64,000 nucleotides of DNA, from NCBI RefSeq assembly GCF_001636055.1, contig NZ_CP011789.1, positions 3,038,001 through 3,102,000 on the forward strand, written 5' to 3'. The notes beneath the pieces are model-generated. The model saw only the letters and a list, made by a program, of their open reading frames with translations, did not search any database and was not told the DNA's origin. The DNA comes from Pseudomonas putida (lineage in GTDB: Bacteria > Pseudomonadota > Gammaproteobacteria > Pseudomonadales > Pseudomonadaceae). Positions 43,766 to 52,733 of this stretch are shown piece by piece; the first letter of the stretch is position 1; every line of letters starts with the position of its first letter. The translations under genes and the position numbers were made by a program.

Positions 43766-45349
43766 TCACAGCACCTTGAAGCCGTGGGTGCCATCGCGCT
43801 CGAGTTGCGCGATCAGACCAAACTCCCAGTCCAGGTAGCCTTGCATGGCTTCGCGTGGGTTGTCGGTCCCTTCGTATGGCCGGCGATAGCGGTCGGTACG
43901 CTCCGCTGCCAGGCGCGTTTCACCTGATTCCAGGGGTTTGCCGGCGGCGATCCAGCTTGCCGTGCCGCCTGCCAGCAGATAGACCGGTGTGCGCGTCAGG
44001 GCTTGAAGGTCGGTGGCGGCAAAGCTTGCCAGCAGGCTGCTGCCGCAGGTCAGCACGTAGCGCTCGGCCTTGGGCAGGCGCTCCAGAGCCTCGGGCAACT
44101 GCGCGCGGATCGCCCAATAAGCACCTGGGATGTGGCGCTTGACGTAATTGGCGCTGGCGGTGAAGTCCAGCAAGACGGTGCCTTCCTCGGCCAGCCAGGC
44201 CTGCAATTGCTCGACGTCGATCTCGGTATTGCGCGCAAGTGCCGGGCGGGGTGCCTGCCATTCGCCGGTTTCGCTGAAGTCGGCCTTGCTCAGGCCGTCG
44301 AGCACCGCCACTTCCCAGCCCATCTGCGCGAGCCACGAAGCGCTCATGTTGGCACGCACGCCGTCGTTATCGACCAGCACGATGCGGGCGCCGCGCACGC
44401 TGGCGTTGTGATCGGTTTCCTGCACCAACTGGCCACCGGGCGTGGAGCGGCTGTTGGGCAGGTGACCGGCAACGTATTCCTCGGGTGTGCGCACGTCGAA
44501 CAGATAGGTGGTGCGCGCAGTCTCTGCCTGCCAGGTGGCCAGACCTTGACGGTCCAGGCGCTGCACTCCGGCCCGGTCGGCAACGGCGCGGGCGCGCTCG
44601 GCAGCGCTGCTGCGGGTGCTGTCGCCGACCTCGGCGAAGCGCTGCGCCTGGCCGTGGGCCAGTTTTTGACCGGCCAGTGTCCAGCCGATGGTACCGTTGC
44701 GCAGCGCCGCCACCGGGTTGGGGATGCCGGCGTTGACCAGCGATTGTGTGCCGATGATGCTGCGGGTGCGCCCTGCGCAGTTGACGATCACCCGGGTCGC
44801 CGGATCGGGTGCCAGTTCGGCGACGCGCAGCACCAGTTCGGCGCCAGGCACGCTGATGCCTCCGGGAATGCTCATGGTCTGGTATTCGTCGAAGCGTCGG
44901 GCGTCGAGCACCACTACGTTGGCCTGGCTGTCGAGCAGGGCCTGGACCTCTTCGGCGGCCAGCGAGGGGGTGTGGCGCACACTCTCCACCAGCTCGCCGA
45001 ACGCTTTGCTGGGTACGTTGACGTCGCGGAACAGCTCGCCGCCGGCATCGCGCCAGCCGCCAAGCCCACCCTCGAGCACCGCCACATCGCTATAGCCCAG
45101 TGCCTGCAGACGCTCGACAGCGATGGCCGCCAGCCCCTCGCCATCGTCATAGACGGTGATGGCAGTGTCCCGGCGTGGCACGCGGGCGAAGATTTCCAGT
45201 TCCAGCTTCGAGAGCGGGATGTTGGCCGCGAACAGCGGATGCGCCTGGGCGAAGGGGTCTTCCTCGCGCAGGTCGATCAGGGCGACTTCTTCGTGGGCCA
45301 GCAGGGCGGAGCGAATGTCATGGAAACTGCGTGTGCTGAGGCGGGTCAT
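43766..45349 (-). CDS. four-domain rhodanese-like sulfurtransferase
   Basis: A 527-residue protein of four tandem rhodanese domains (about residues 5-110, 125-230, 265-360 and 375-475). Only the second and fourth have a cysteine at the active-loop position: Cys191 in VNCAGRTRS and Cys435 in LTCGSS. In the first and third the loop has Asp instead (YDDGEG, VDNDGV). It starts within the stop of the 3-mercaptopropionate dioxygenase gene (ATGA), so the two are coupled. A role in handling sulfane sulfur released from thiols is a reasonable inference. No signal peptide is seen. Confidence 0.88.
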   Translation of the reverse strand: MTRLSTRSFHDIRSALLAHEEVALIDLREEDPFAQAHPLFAANIPLSKLELEIFARVPRRDTAITVYDDGEGLAAIAVERLQALGYSDVAVLEGGLGGWRDAGGELFRDVNVPSKAFGELVESVRHTPSLAAEEVQALLDSQANVVVLDARRFDEYQTMSIPGGISVPGAELVLRVAELAPDPATRVIVNCAGRTRSIIGTQSLVNAGIPNPVAALRNGTIGWTLAGQKLAHGQAQRFAEVGDSTRSSAAERARAVADRAGVQRLDRQGLATWQAETARTTYLFDVRTPEEYVAGHLPNSRSTPGGQLVQETDHNASVRGARIVLVDNDGVRANMSASWLAQMGWEVAVLDGLSKADFSETGEWQAPRPALARNTEIDVEQLQAWLAEEGTVLLDFTASANYVKRHIPGAYWAIRAQLPEALERLPKAERYVLTCGSSLLASFAATDLQALTRTPVYLLAGGTASWIAAGKPLESGETRLAAERTDRYRRPYEGTDNPREAMQGYLDWEFGLIAQLERDGTHGFKVL

Positions 45350-45954
45350 GGGGCAGGGTTCTCTTTGGACAGGTCCCAGATGTTGGGCAGGCTGGAGTTG
45401 GAATAACCGGAGATGAACGGCTTCTCGCTACCGTCGGGCAGGTAGACGGCGCGGCTGACCGCACCGATGTTGGCGCCGTAGACATGGATGCTGATCGAGA
45501 CCCGGTCGTCGAAGGCGTTGCTGACCTGATGGATATCGCCGATGTGCGGTGACACTGCTTCCACGTGGCCAGGGTCGATCCGCAGCCGCTCGCCCTGGGC
45601 CACCAAGGCGCCATGGGCGTCGCGGGTGAAGCCTTGGGCGTACTCGGCACCGCGCAACATGCCGATCAAGCCCCAGACACGGTGGTCATGGATCGGCGTG
45701 CTCTGGCCTGGCCCCCAGACGAAGCTGACCACCGAGAAGCGTTGGCGCGAATCGCAATGCAGCAGGTATTGCTGGTAGCGGGCGGGGTCCGGCTGGGCAA
45801 GGGCTTCGGGCAACCAGTCGTCATGGGCGACCAGGCTGTGCAGCAGGGTGTGGCCCTGATCGAGCAGGGTGGCTTCTTCGGGGTGGCGGTCCAGCAGGTC
45901 GGAGAGTTCGCCAATGAAGTGGCGCAGGCGCTCGAGGCGCGGTGTCTGGCTCAT
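45346..45954 (-). CDS. 3-mercaptopropionate dioxygenase (cysteine dioxygenase family)
   Basis: A 202-residue cupin thiol dioxygenase that oxidises 3-mercaptopropionate, and more slowly cysteine, to the sulfinic acid using Fe(II) and O2. The iron ligands are His89 and His91 in TPIHDHRVWG and His142 in GDIHQVSNAF. The sequence is closely similar along its length to the P. aeruginosa enzyme, including the end GYSNSSLPNIWDLSKENPA. It is first in a two-gene operon with the rhodanese protein and is divergent from the sulfonate-type genes. Confidence 0.92.
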   Translation of the reverse strand: MSQTPRLERLRHFIGELSDLLDRHPEEATLLDQGHTLLHSLVAHDDWLPEALAQPDPARYQQYLLHCDSRQRFSVVSFVWGPGQSTPIHDHRVWGLIGMLRGAEYAQGFTRDAHGALVAQGERLRIDPGHVEAVSPHIGDIHQVSNAFDDRVSISIHVYGANIGAVSRAVYLPDGSEKPFISGYSNSSLPNIWDLSKENPAP

Positions 45955-46038
45955 GGTTCAGGCTCGGGCTGACGGTCATGGGCAAACCCTAGCAACTGCC
46001 TGAATATTCTCAAAATTCAAATTATTCATAAGCTAATA

Positions 46039-46091
46039 TGCAAATTCAGCATTTACTGGCGATGAGAAATTATCTGCAAGTTCTGCATTTT
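46039..46091. promoter_or_regulatory. direct repeats between the two sulfur operons
   Basis: TGCAAATTCAGCATTTA (46039-46055) and TGCAAGTTCTGCATTTT (46075-46091) agree at 14 of 17 positions and start 36 bp apart. They lie in the AT-rich gap between the dioxygenase gene and the SsuD-like gene, and could bind a regulator acting on one or both. Confidence 0.4.
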
Positions 46092-46213
46092 GAATGAATT
46101 AGGTTATGCCTAAAACGAATTTCACAGGGTGTGATCAAGTGGTTAGCGTATAAGTCAGTGGGCATTTAGATTCAAACGCTATAAAAACCCTTTCTGACCT
46201 TGGGGCACCTGCA

Positions 46214-47284
46214 ATGAGCGTTCAATTCATCGGCATGATCGGCCATCGCCTGTCATCGGAGGTCCTGGCCCCCAGCGGGCCCGTCTTCGACAAGGACTAC
46301 ATCACCCGTTTTGCCCAGGCCCATGAGCAGGCTGGGTTCGATCGCATCCTGGTCGGTTATTGGTCGGACCAGCCTGACGGATTCCTGGTGACTGCCCTGG
46401 CAGGGCTTGCTACCTCGCGTATTCACTTCCTGCTGGCGCACCGCCCGGGTTTCGTCGCACCGACCCTGGCCGCACGCAAGCTGGCAACCCTTGAGCACCT
46501 GCTCGACGGGCGCCTGGCGGTGCACATCATCAGTGGCGGCAGCGACATCGAGCAACGCAAGGACGGCGACCACCTGGCCCATGACCAGCGCTATGCCCGC
46601 ACCGATGAATTCCTCGATGTGGTGCGCAAGGTCTGGACCCATGACACGCCGTTCGACCATGACGGCAACCATTACCAGGCCGCGGGGGCGTTTTCGGCGA
46701 TCAAGCCGCTGCAGCAGCCGCATCTGCCCATCTATTTCGGCGGCTCCTCGCCTGCGGCCCTGGCGGTGGCGGGCAAGCACGCCGATGTATACGCCTTGTG
46801 GGGCGAATCGCTGGAGCAAACCGCCGAAACCATCGCCGCCGTGCGCGAGCAGGCTGCGCGTCATGGTCGCCAGGTGCAGTTCAGTGTGTCCTTCCGGCCG
46901 ATCATCGCCGCCACCGAGGAGGCGGCCTGGGCCAAGGCCGAGGGCATTCTCGGTCAGGCTCGTCAGCGCCTCGAGCAGGCAGGGCCGGTGATCGCCAACA
47001 AGCCGCAGAGCGTGGGCGCCCAGCGCCTGCGTGACACCGTGGCCAAGGGGGAGCGGGTCGACGAACGCCTGTGGACCGGCATCGCTGCGCTGGTGGGCGG
47101 CGGTCACAACTCCACGGCGCTGGTGGGGACCGCCGAGCAGGTCGCCGATGCCTTGCTGGCCTATTACGACCTGGGCGTGACCAGCTTCCTCATCCGCGGC
47201 TTCGACCCTTTGGCTGACGCCGAGGACTATGGCCGCGAACTGATCCCGTTGACCCGCGCCAAGGTGGCAGCGCGCAACGCCTGA
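46214..47284 (+). CDS. SsuD-like FMNH2-dependent alkanesulfonate monooxygenase
   Basis: A 356-residue bacterial-luciferase-like (LLM) flavin monooxygenase. It parallels E. coli SsuD in segments such as HIISGGSDIEQRKDGDHL, ERY-type HDQRYARTDEFLDVV, the core LPIYFGGSSPAAL, and the C-terminal ALVGGGHNSTALVG. SsuD enzymes release sulfite from alkanesulfonates with reduced flavin supplied by a partner reductase, which is not encoded here. It heads a plus-strand run with a binding protein and a second LLM enzyme. The exact substrate is not known. Confidence 0.85.
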   Translation: MSVQFIGMIGHRLSSEVLAPSGPVFDKDYITRFAQAHEQAGFDRILVGYWSDQPDGFLVTALAGLATSRIHFLLAHRPGFVAPTLAARKLATLEHLLDGRLAVHIISGGSDIEQRKDGDHLAHDQRYARTDEFLDVVRKVWTHDTPFDHDGNHYQAAGAFSAIKPLQQPHLPIYFGGSSPAALAVAGKHADVYALWGESLEQTAETIAAVREQAARHGRQVQFSVSFRPIIAATEEAAWAKAEGILGQARQRLEQAGPVIANKPQSVGAQRLRDTVAKGERVDERLWTGIAALVGGGHNSTALVGTAEQVADALLAYYDLGVTSFLIRGFDPLADAEDYGRELIPLTRAKVAARNA

Positions 47285-47359
47285 TATTCACTGTTACACG
47301 CGACGAGACCGCACGCGCGGATCGCCCTGACTTGCCCGAAGTGGCATCTGGAGACGAAC

Positions 47360-48313
47360 GTGCGTTATCTCAAACAACTGGCCGCCGGTGTGCTGGCCAC
47401 CTCGATCAGCCTTGCGGCGGCTGCGCAGACCCTGGTGGTCGGCGACCAGAGCTACAACGCCCGTGCCGTGATGGAAGCGGCCGGTGTGCTTGAAGATTTG
47501 CCTTACACCCTGGAATGGAAGCAGTTCACTGCCGGCTCTCCAGTGGCCGAGGCACTCAATGTCGGCAGCCTCGATCTGGGTCTGTTGGGGGATGCGCCAC
47601 CGTTGTTCCTCGGCGCACTCGGTGCGCCGATCAAGGTGGTGGCGGTGTCGCGGCAGAACCTCGAGGGTGTGGCGATCCTCGCGCGCAAGGATTCCGACAT
47701 CCACAGCCTGGCCGACCTCAAGGGCAAGCGCGCGGCGATCTGGAAAGGTTCCTGGAGCCAGCAACTGCTGTTCAGCGCCCTCGACAAGGCCGGTGTACCC
47801 CGCGATGCACTCGAGCTGCGCTACCTCAGCGCCCTGGACGCCTCCCACGCGCTGGATGGCGGATCGGTCGACGTGATCGCCACCTGGGAGCCTTATGTCA
47901 CCCAGCAGGAGCGCCAGGGTGCACGGGTGCTGGCCACCGCCGAAGGCATCATCCCAGCGCAGAGTTTCGTGGTCGCCAATGCCAAGGCCGTGCAGGAAAA
48001 GCGTGCGCAGATCGCCGACTTCCTCCAGCGCCTGAAAAAGGCGCGTCAATGGACCCTGAGCGATCCGGCGCACACCGAAGCGTACGCCGACGCCTGGGCC
48101 AAGCGTACCCGTGCCGACGGCGACATCGCCCGCGCCTGGTTCGCCCGCGCCCGCACCGACCTGGCACCACTCAACGCACAGGTGATCACCGATGCACAGA
48201 AGACCGTGGACTTCTTTGCCGGAATCGGCCTGATCAAGGGCTATCCGGCCGCAAGTCTGTTCGACACCTCCTTCTCGGCGGCGCTGCAGGACAGCGCCGT
48301 CACCCAGCACTGA
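47360..48313 (+). CDS. sulfonate-type ABC transporter substrate-binding protein
   Basis: A 317-residue periplasmic binding protein with a signal peptide (MRYLKQLAAGVLATSISLAAAA, cleavage near AAA-QT). The two-lobe fold of the SsuA/TauA/nitrate group is shown by EWKQFTAGSPVAEALNVGSLDLGLLGDAPPL and DVIATWEPYVTQQE. It lies 75 bp after the SsuD-like gene and 9 bp before the NtaA-like gene. No permease or ATPase gene accompanies it, so it must use a transporter encoded elsewhere. The start is GTG. Confidence 0.87.
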   Translation: MRYLKQLAAGVLATSISLAAAAQTLVVGDQSYNARAVMEAAGVLEDLPYTLEWKQFTAGSPVAEALNVGSLDLGLLGDAPPLFLGALGAPIKVVAVSRQNLEGVAILARKDSDIHSLADLKGKRAAIWKGSWSQQLLFSALDKAGVPRDALELRYLSALDASHALDGGSVDVIATWEPYVTQQERQGARVLATAEGIIPAQSFVVANAKAVQEKRAQIADFLQRLKKARQWTLSDPAHTEAYADAWAKRTRADGDIARAWFARARTDLAPLNAQVITDAQKTVDFFAGIGLIKGYPAASLFDTSFSAALQDSAVTQH

Positions 48314-48322
48314 GGCCCCGGC

Positions 48323-49642
48323 ATGAGCAAACGACAGATCAAACTGGGTGCCCTGACCATGGGCTGCGGCGGCCCAGGGCGGCACAACCTGTGGCTGGAC
48401 CCGGCGTTGCCTGCCGACGCCAGCGTCAACATCGACTGGTACATCGATATTGCCCGCCAGGCAGAAGCTGCGCTGTTCGACCTGATCTTCATCGTCGACA
48501 GCCAGTTCATCACGCCCGGTTCGCCGTCCCATTACCTCAATCGCCTCGAACCCCTGACATTGCTCTCGGCGTTGGCCGTCAGCACCCGTCATATCGGCCT
48601 GGTCGGCACCCTGACCACGTCCTACAACGCGCCGTTCAACGTCGCTCGGCGCCTGGCCTCGCTGGACCTGATCAGCAAGGGGCGTGCCGGTTGGAACGTG
48701 GTCACCAGCGGCGATGCCGGCACCGCTGGCAACTACGGGCTGGACGAGCATTACGATTACGACACCCGCTACAGCCGCGCCCACGAGCATGTCGAGGTGG
48801 TGCAGAAACTCTGGCATTCCTATGAAGACGATGCCTTCCCGCGGGATCGCCAGAGCGGGCGCTTCCTCGACCCCGCCAAGCTGCACACCCTCAACCACCA
48901 GGGTGAGCACTTCTCGGTGGTCGGCCCGTTGAACATCCAGCGCTCACCCCAGGGCCAGCCGGTGATCTTCCAGGCCGGGGATTCCGAGCAGGGGCGTGAC
49001 CTGGGGGCGGCCACGGCGGACGTGATCTTCACCCATGCCGCAAGCGTCGAGCAGGGCCAGGCGTTCTACCGCGACGTGAAGGCTCGCGCCGCACGCCTGG
49101 GGCGTGACCCTGAGCAGGTGCTGGTGCTGCCGGGCGCCGAGATCTACGTGGGTGACACCGACGAGCATGCCCGTGAGATCGAGCGTCACTATCATCAGGC
49201 CGATCACAGCTTCGAGCTGGCGTTGAAGGAGTTCGGGCGTAACTTCGGTTGGCACGATTTCAGCCAGTACGACCTCGATGCGCCGTTCCCGCAGCAGAGC
49301 CTTGAGTTTGCCCGCAGCAGCTTCTTCACCAATGCCAAGCGCATCGCCGACCAGGCCCGGGACAAGGGCTTCAGCCTGCGCCAGGCGGTGGAGTTCGGCC
49401 GCCAGCTACGCCCGGGTGCCTTCGTGGGCTCGGCGCAGACGGTGGCGGCGAAGATGGCCGACTGGTTCGAAGCGCGGGCGCTGGATGGCTTCAATATCTA
49501 CATCGGGCATCCGGAGCAGTTCCGCCGCTTTACCCAGGAGGTAGTGCCGTTGCTGCAGGAACGAGGGGTCTACCGCACGGCCTACGAAGGGACGACCCTG
49601 AGGGAGAGCCTGGGGCTGGCCATACCGCGCTTCGCTGATTGA
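48323..49642 (+). CDS. NtaA/SnaA/DmoA-type FMN-dependent monooxygenase
   Basis: A 439-residue LLM-fold flavin monooxygenase of the nitrilotriacetate, pristinamycin, dibenzothiophene-sulfone and dimethylsulfide monooxygenase branch. Diagnostic pieces are the N-terminal GALTMGCGGPGRHNLW, the central GRAGWNVVTSGDAGTAGNYG, and QPVIFQAGDSEQGRDLGA. It is the last gene of the sulfur run. The neighbouring SsuD-like enzyme and sulfonate binding protein suggest an organosulfur substrate such as a sulfone or thioether, which is an inference. Confidence 0.86.
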   Translation: MSKRQIKLGALTMGCGGPGRHNLWLDPALPADASVNIDWYIDIARQAEAALFDLIFIVDSQFITPGSPSHYLNRLEPLTLLSALAVSTRHIGLVGTLTTSYNAPFNVARRLASLDLISKGRAGWNVVTSGDAGTAGNYGLDEHYDYDTRYSRAHEHVEVVQKLWHSYEDDAFPRDRQSGRFLDPAKLHTLNHQGEHFSVVGPLNIQRSPQGQPVIFQAGDSEQGRDLGAATADVIFTHAASVEQGQAFYRDVKARAARLGRDPEQVLVLPGAEIYVGDTDEHAREIERHYHQADHSFELALKEFGRNFGWHDFSQYDLDAPFPQQSLEFARSSFFTNAKRIADQARDKGFSLRQAVEFGRQLRPGAFVGSAQTVAAKMADWFEARALDGFNIYIGHPEQFRRFTQEVVPLLQERGVYRTAYEGTTLRESLGLAIPRFAD

Positions 49643-49644
49643 CT

Positions 49645-49692
49645 GTCGCCGCTGCGGTGATGGCATCACAGGCCATTGCCGCGAGCGGCGAC
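49645..49692. terminator. hairpin after the sulfur operon
   Basis: GTCGCCGCT pairs with AGCGGCGAC, enclosing a second short stem (tgatgg/ccat region). It lies between convergent genes. Confidence 0.5.
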
Positions 49693-49702
49693 CGATTTCG
49701 GC

Positions 49703-50389
49703 TCAATGCACGCGCTTGCGCATCGCCACGCAGGCCTGGGCCTGCAACGCCAGTTCGTCAAGGTGCTCATCGCGCTGGCGTTCGGCGTCGATCATCGCCT
49801 CTTCGCCATGCTGCTTGAGCAGGTAGGCGTGAATCTGGCGCACTTCCAGGGTCTGGTAGATGGGCGCGATGTCCAAGCGTCCGACCAGCGCGCCGCTGGC
49901 CTTGCCGGTGCTGCTCATCAGCACCTGCGGCCCGGTGGCGCTCACGACCTGCAGGCCCATGGCCTCGAACCAGGGCACGGCGTGGGCGAACGCGCTCATC
50001 TCCACGCAACGGTAGCGTGCCCGCAGGTCTGTCAGCAGTCCGCGGGCGATACCCTGGCGACGATGGGCAGGAGATACGGCGAGAAACGCCAGAACACAGG
50101 CGTGTGCGTCATCCTGGGCGGGCAAGGCGAGGGCGAAACCCAGCAGTTGGTCCGGGGCGTCGGCGTCCAGCGCCAGGACCAGCTCCACGGCCAGGCCCCG
50201 GGTGCCGTCCAGGGCCTGCAGGTATTGGTGGACTTCGAGGCCGACACCGTACTGGTACAGCGGATACAGCGGGTTGTCTGCGGTGATGGCGACGCTGCTC
50301 AGCGCGCCGACATGTTCGATCACCAGCTGGCGGATCTGGTTCTGGAAGGACTCGGGCGGCACGCCGTCGAGGCGGCTCAGGATGAACAT
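49703..50389 (-). CDS. GNAT family N-acetyltransferase
   Basis: A 228-residue acetyltransferase. Motif A, which binds the CoA pyrophosphate, is FLAVSPAHRRQGIARGLLTDL, and the following helix and WFEAMGLQVV match the GNAT core. The N-terminal 60 residues and the C-terminal His/Gln-rich tail lie outside the domain. The ATG at 50389 is preferred over an upstream start that lacks similarity. Substrate unknown. Confidence 0.82.
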   Translation of the reverse strand: MFILSRLDGVPPESFQNQIRQLVIEHVGALSSVAITADNPLYPLYQYGVGLEVHQYLQALDGTRGLAVELVLALDADAPDQLLGFALALPAQDDAHACVLAFLAVSPAHRRQGIARGLLTDLRARYRCVEMSAFAHAVPWFEAMGLQVVSATGPQVLMSSTGKASGALVGRLDIAPIYQTLEVRQIHAYLLKQHGEEAMIDAERQRDEHLDELALQAQACVAMRKRVH

Positions 50390-50473
50390 CGGGGGACAGG
50401 CTCCGGCGGTTGAACTCACCCCGCGCCTGAATGACGCGGGGTGCACAGTCTAACCGCTTTTACCGGCTTGGCC

Positions 50474-51409
50474 TCACTGGCGCATCGCTGCCAGCATCAG
50501 GTCGAGGTTCTGCACTGCGGCACCCGAAGCGCCCTTGCCCAGGTTGTCGAACACGGCCGTCAGCAGGACCTGCCCGTGCTCGGGGTTGGCATACAGTGCC
50601 AGGCGCAGGTCGTTGCTGTCGTTCAGCGCCTGCGGGTCCAAGGGTGTCGCTGGGCCTTGCTGGTGCAGGGGCATTACCTGGACATGGCGCGCGCCCTGGT
50701 AGTGCTGTTCGAGACAGGCCTGCAGGTGCTCGGCGGTGACGCCCGGCGACAGTAGCCGCAACTGCAGCGGGATGCTCAGCACGATGCCCTGGCGATAGTC
50801 GCCATAGCCCGGCAGGAACACCGGACGTGCGCTCAGGCCAGCATGGGCCTGGATCTCCGGGACATGCTTGTGCGCCAACTCCAGGCCGTAGAGCTGCAGC
50901 GCTGGGGCAGGATCGCCACCCGACTGCTCATGACGCTCGACCGCAGCCCGACCACCACCGGAGTAGCCGGAAATGGCATGCACGCTCAGCGGGTAGTCCG
51001 CAGGCAACAGGCCGGCGCGCACCAGCGGCCGCAGCAGGGCGATGGCACCGGTCGGGTAGCAACCGGGATTGCTGACCCGTGTGGCCTGGGCGATGCGTTC
51101 GGCCTGCTGCTCGTCCAATTCCGGTAAGCCGTAGACCCATCCTGGGGTGGTGCGGTGCGCAGAGCTGGCGTCGATCACCCGTACTGCCGGGTTGTGAATC
51201 GTCGCCACGGCCTCGCGTGCGGCCGCGTCGGGCAGGCAGAGCAGGGCGATATCGGCGCTGTTGATGGCCTCGCGGCGGCGCTGCGGGTCCTTGCGCTCGG
51301 TCTCGGGCAGGGTCAGCAGGCGAAGGTCGCTGCGACCGTGCAGGCGGGCGTGGATCTGCAGGCCGGTGGTGCCCTGGTCGCCGTCGATGAATATCAGGGG
51401 CTGGTGCAT
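50474..51409 (-). CDS. argC: N-acetyl-gamma-glutamyl-phosphate reductase, short form
   Basis: A 311-residue enzyme of the short ArgC class (about 310 residues against about 345 in the common class), reducing N-acetylglutamyl phosphate to the semialdehyde in arginine synthesis. Visible are the Rossmann start [16 protein letters not shown], the nucleophile in [14 protein letters not shown], and the conserved SGYSGGGRA and HKHVPEIQ (with the general-base His). Pseudomonads usually carry a second argC, so this may be the accessory copy. It is divergent from a LysR gene. Confidence 0.9.
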   Translation of the reverse strand: MHQPLIFIDGDQGTTGLQIHARLHGRSDLRLLTLPETERKDPQRRREAINSADIALLCLPDAAAREAVATIHNPAVRVIDASSAHRTTPGWVYGLPELDEQQAERIAQATRVSNPGCYPTGAIALLRPLVRAGLLPADYPLSVHAISGYSGGGRAAVERHEQSGGDPAPALQLYGLELAHKHVPEIQAHAGLSARPVFLPGYGDYRQGIVLSIPLQLRLLSPGVTAEHLQACLEQHYQGARHVQVMPLHQQGPATPLDPQALNDSNDLRLALYANPEHGQVLLTAVFDNLGKGASGAAVQNLDLMLAAMRQ

Positions 51410-51539
51410 GGTGGGGATCCGTTCAGGAAGGAAGTGGGTGTATCCTCGCTGTTGTTTGATCTGAAGAAAATTTGAATATCATGACGACGATGTTCAGATT
51501 AAATGAATCACGACGTTCGACAGCATAAGGAGCAGCACC

Positions 51540-52421
51540 CTGCGAGAAATCAGCCTCGACCGCCTGCGCACACTGGTGGTGATCGCCGACCTTGGCTCTT
51601 TCGCCGAGGCCGCTCGCCAGTTGAACCTGGCACCACCGACCATCAGCCTGCATGTCGCCGAGCTTGAAGCGAGGGTGGGGGCTGCGCTGCTTACCCGTAC
51701 CCGCGGGCAGGTTCGGCCCACGGTGGTCGGAGAAACCCTGCTGGCGCGTGCCCGTCGGCTGCTGGCCGATGCAGACCAGGCGCTGGATGAAGTGCAACGC
51801 CAGGTGGCCGGGCTGACCGGGCGGGTGCGCCTGGGCGCCTCCACTGGCGCCATCGCTCATCTGTTGCCCAGTGCATTGGCGGCCCTGCGCAGTGAGCATC
51901 CGGGGATCGATGTGCAGGTTCAGGTGCTCACGTCGCAAGCATCACTGGCGCGTGTGCGTGAGGGGAGCCTGGACATCGGCCTGGTGGCGCTGCCGCAGGT
52001 GGCAGTGAAGGGGGTGAAACTCACCCCGTGGCGACGCGACCCGATCATGGCCTACCTGCCTGCCGACTGGCAGCCTCCGGCGCGGGTCACACCGGCCTGG
52101 CTCGGGCAGCGCGCGCTGATTCTCAACGACAGCAGCACGCAGCTGTCGCGGGTGACCAGCGATTGGTTCGCGGCGGCCGGGCTGTACCCGGAGGCGCGCA
52201 TCGAGTTGAACTACAACGATGCGATCAAGAGCCTGGTGGCTGCGGGGTATGGCGCGACATTGCTGCCCCAGGAGGGGGAGGCGCCTGAGCTGGATCGGCG
52301 CATCGCTCGACGCCCGTTGCGACCGGGGTTGTGGCGTGCGCTGGGAATCGCTTGCCGCGAAGGTGAGGTGGAGCGGGCCACGGGGCATGTGCTGGAGGCG
52401 TTGGAACGGTTGCGGCAATGA
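51540..52421 (+). CDS. LysR-family regulator with a probable CTG start
   Basis: The LysR winged helix is complete only when translation begins at CTG 51540: ISLDRLRTLVVIADLGSFAE, then LNLAPPTISLHVAELEARVG. AAGGAG lies 7 bp before this CTG. No ATG, GTG or TTG occurs in frame between the stop at 51504 and GTG 51576, and a start at 51576 would remove half of the first helix. From the CTG the protein has 293 residues and an ordinary effector domain. It is divergent from the argC gene across 130 bp, so argC is its most likely target. Confidence 0.78.
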   Translation: MREISLDRLRTLVVIADLGSFAEAARQLNLAPPTISLHVAELEARVGAALLTRTRGQVRPTVVGETLLARARRLLADADQALDEVQRQVAGLTGRVRLGASTGAIAHLLPSALAALRSEHPGIDVQVQVLTSQASLARVREGSLDIGLVALPQVAVKGVKLTPWRRDPIMAYLPADWQPPARVTPAWLGQRALILNDSSTQLSRVTSDWFAAAGLYPEARIELNYNDAIKSLVAAGYGATLLPQEGEAPELDRRIARRPLRPGLWRALGIACREGEVERATGHVLEALERLRQ

Positions 52422-52455
52422 CCGTCTGTGTCGACTGCCAACACGGGCATGCACC

Positions 52456-52497
52456 GCCGTGGTCCTTGGGCAGGCTTGCCCGCCAAAAGACCACGGC
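52456..52497. terminator. bidirectional hairpin between LysR and tautomerase genes
   Basis: GCCGTGGTC pairs with GACCACGGC, enclosing a REP-like inner stem (gggcaggcttgccc). It lies between convergent genes. Confidence 0.65.
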
Positions 52498-52508
52498 GAT
52501 GATGTGGG

Positions 52509-52715
52509 TCAATCCCGCTCGCGCTTGCGCACCGCCGTTATCGTCTCACCACCCACTCCCCAATTGTCGGTAGGCACTTCCTCGATCACCACGAAGGTAC
52601 TCGCTGGCGGCTTGTTCAGCACCCGTTGCAGCAGTTCGGTGGTGCCTTCGATCAACAGACGCTTGTGCTCGGCAGTGACCCCTTCTTCGGTCACACGGAT
52701 ATGAACGTATGGCAT
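52509..52715 (-). CDS. 4-oxalocrotonate tautomerase family protein
   Basis: A 68-residue protein whose Pro after the initiator Met (MPYVHIRVTEEGVTAEHKR) would be the catalytic N-terminal base of this family. It is slightly longer than classic 4-OT (62 residues) and resembles the PptA-like group by its VIEEVPTDNWGVGGE segment. It lies 18 bp downstream of the SDR gene and is probably cotranscribed with it. Substrate unknown. Confidence 0.85.
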   Translation of the reverse strand: MPYVHIRVTEEGVTAEHKRLLIEGTTELLQRVLNKPPASTFVVIEEVPTDNWGVGGETITAVRKRERD

Positions 52716-52733
52716 GGCAGGCTCCTTGGGTTT

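Noticed and set aside
47294..48910. 538-codon open frame antisense to the sulfonate binding protein and NtaA-like gene
   Set aside because: It spans two real genes and their gap, so it cannot be a gene without disrupting both; no domain seen.
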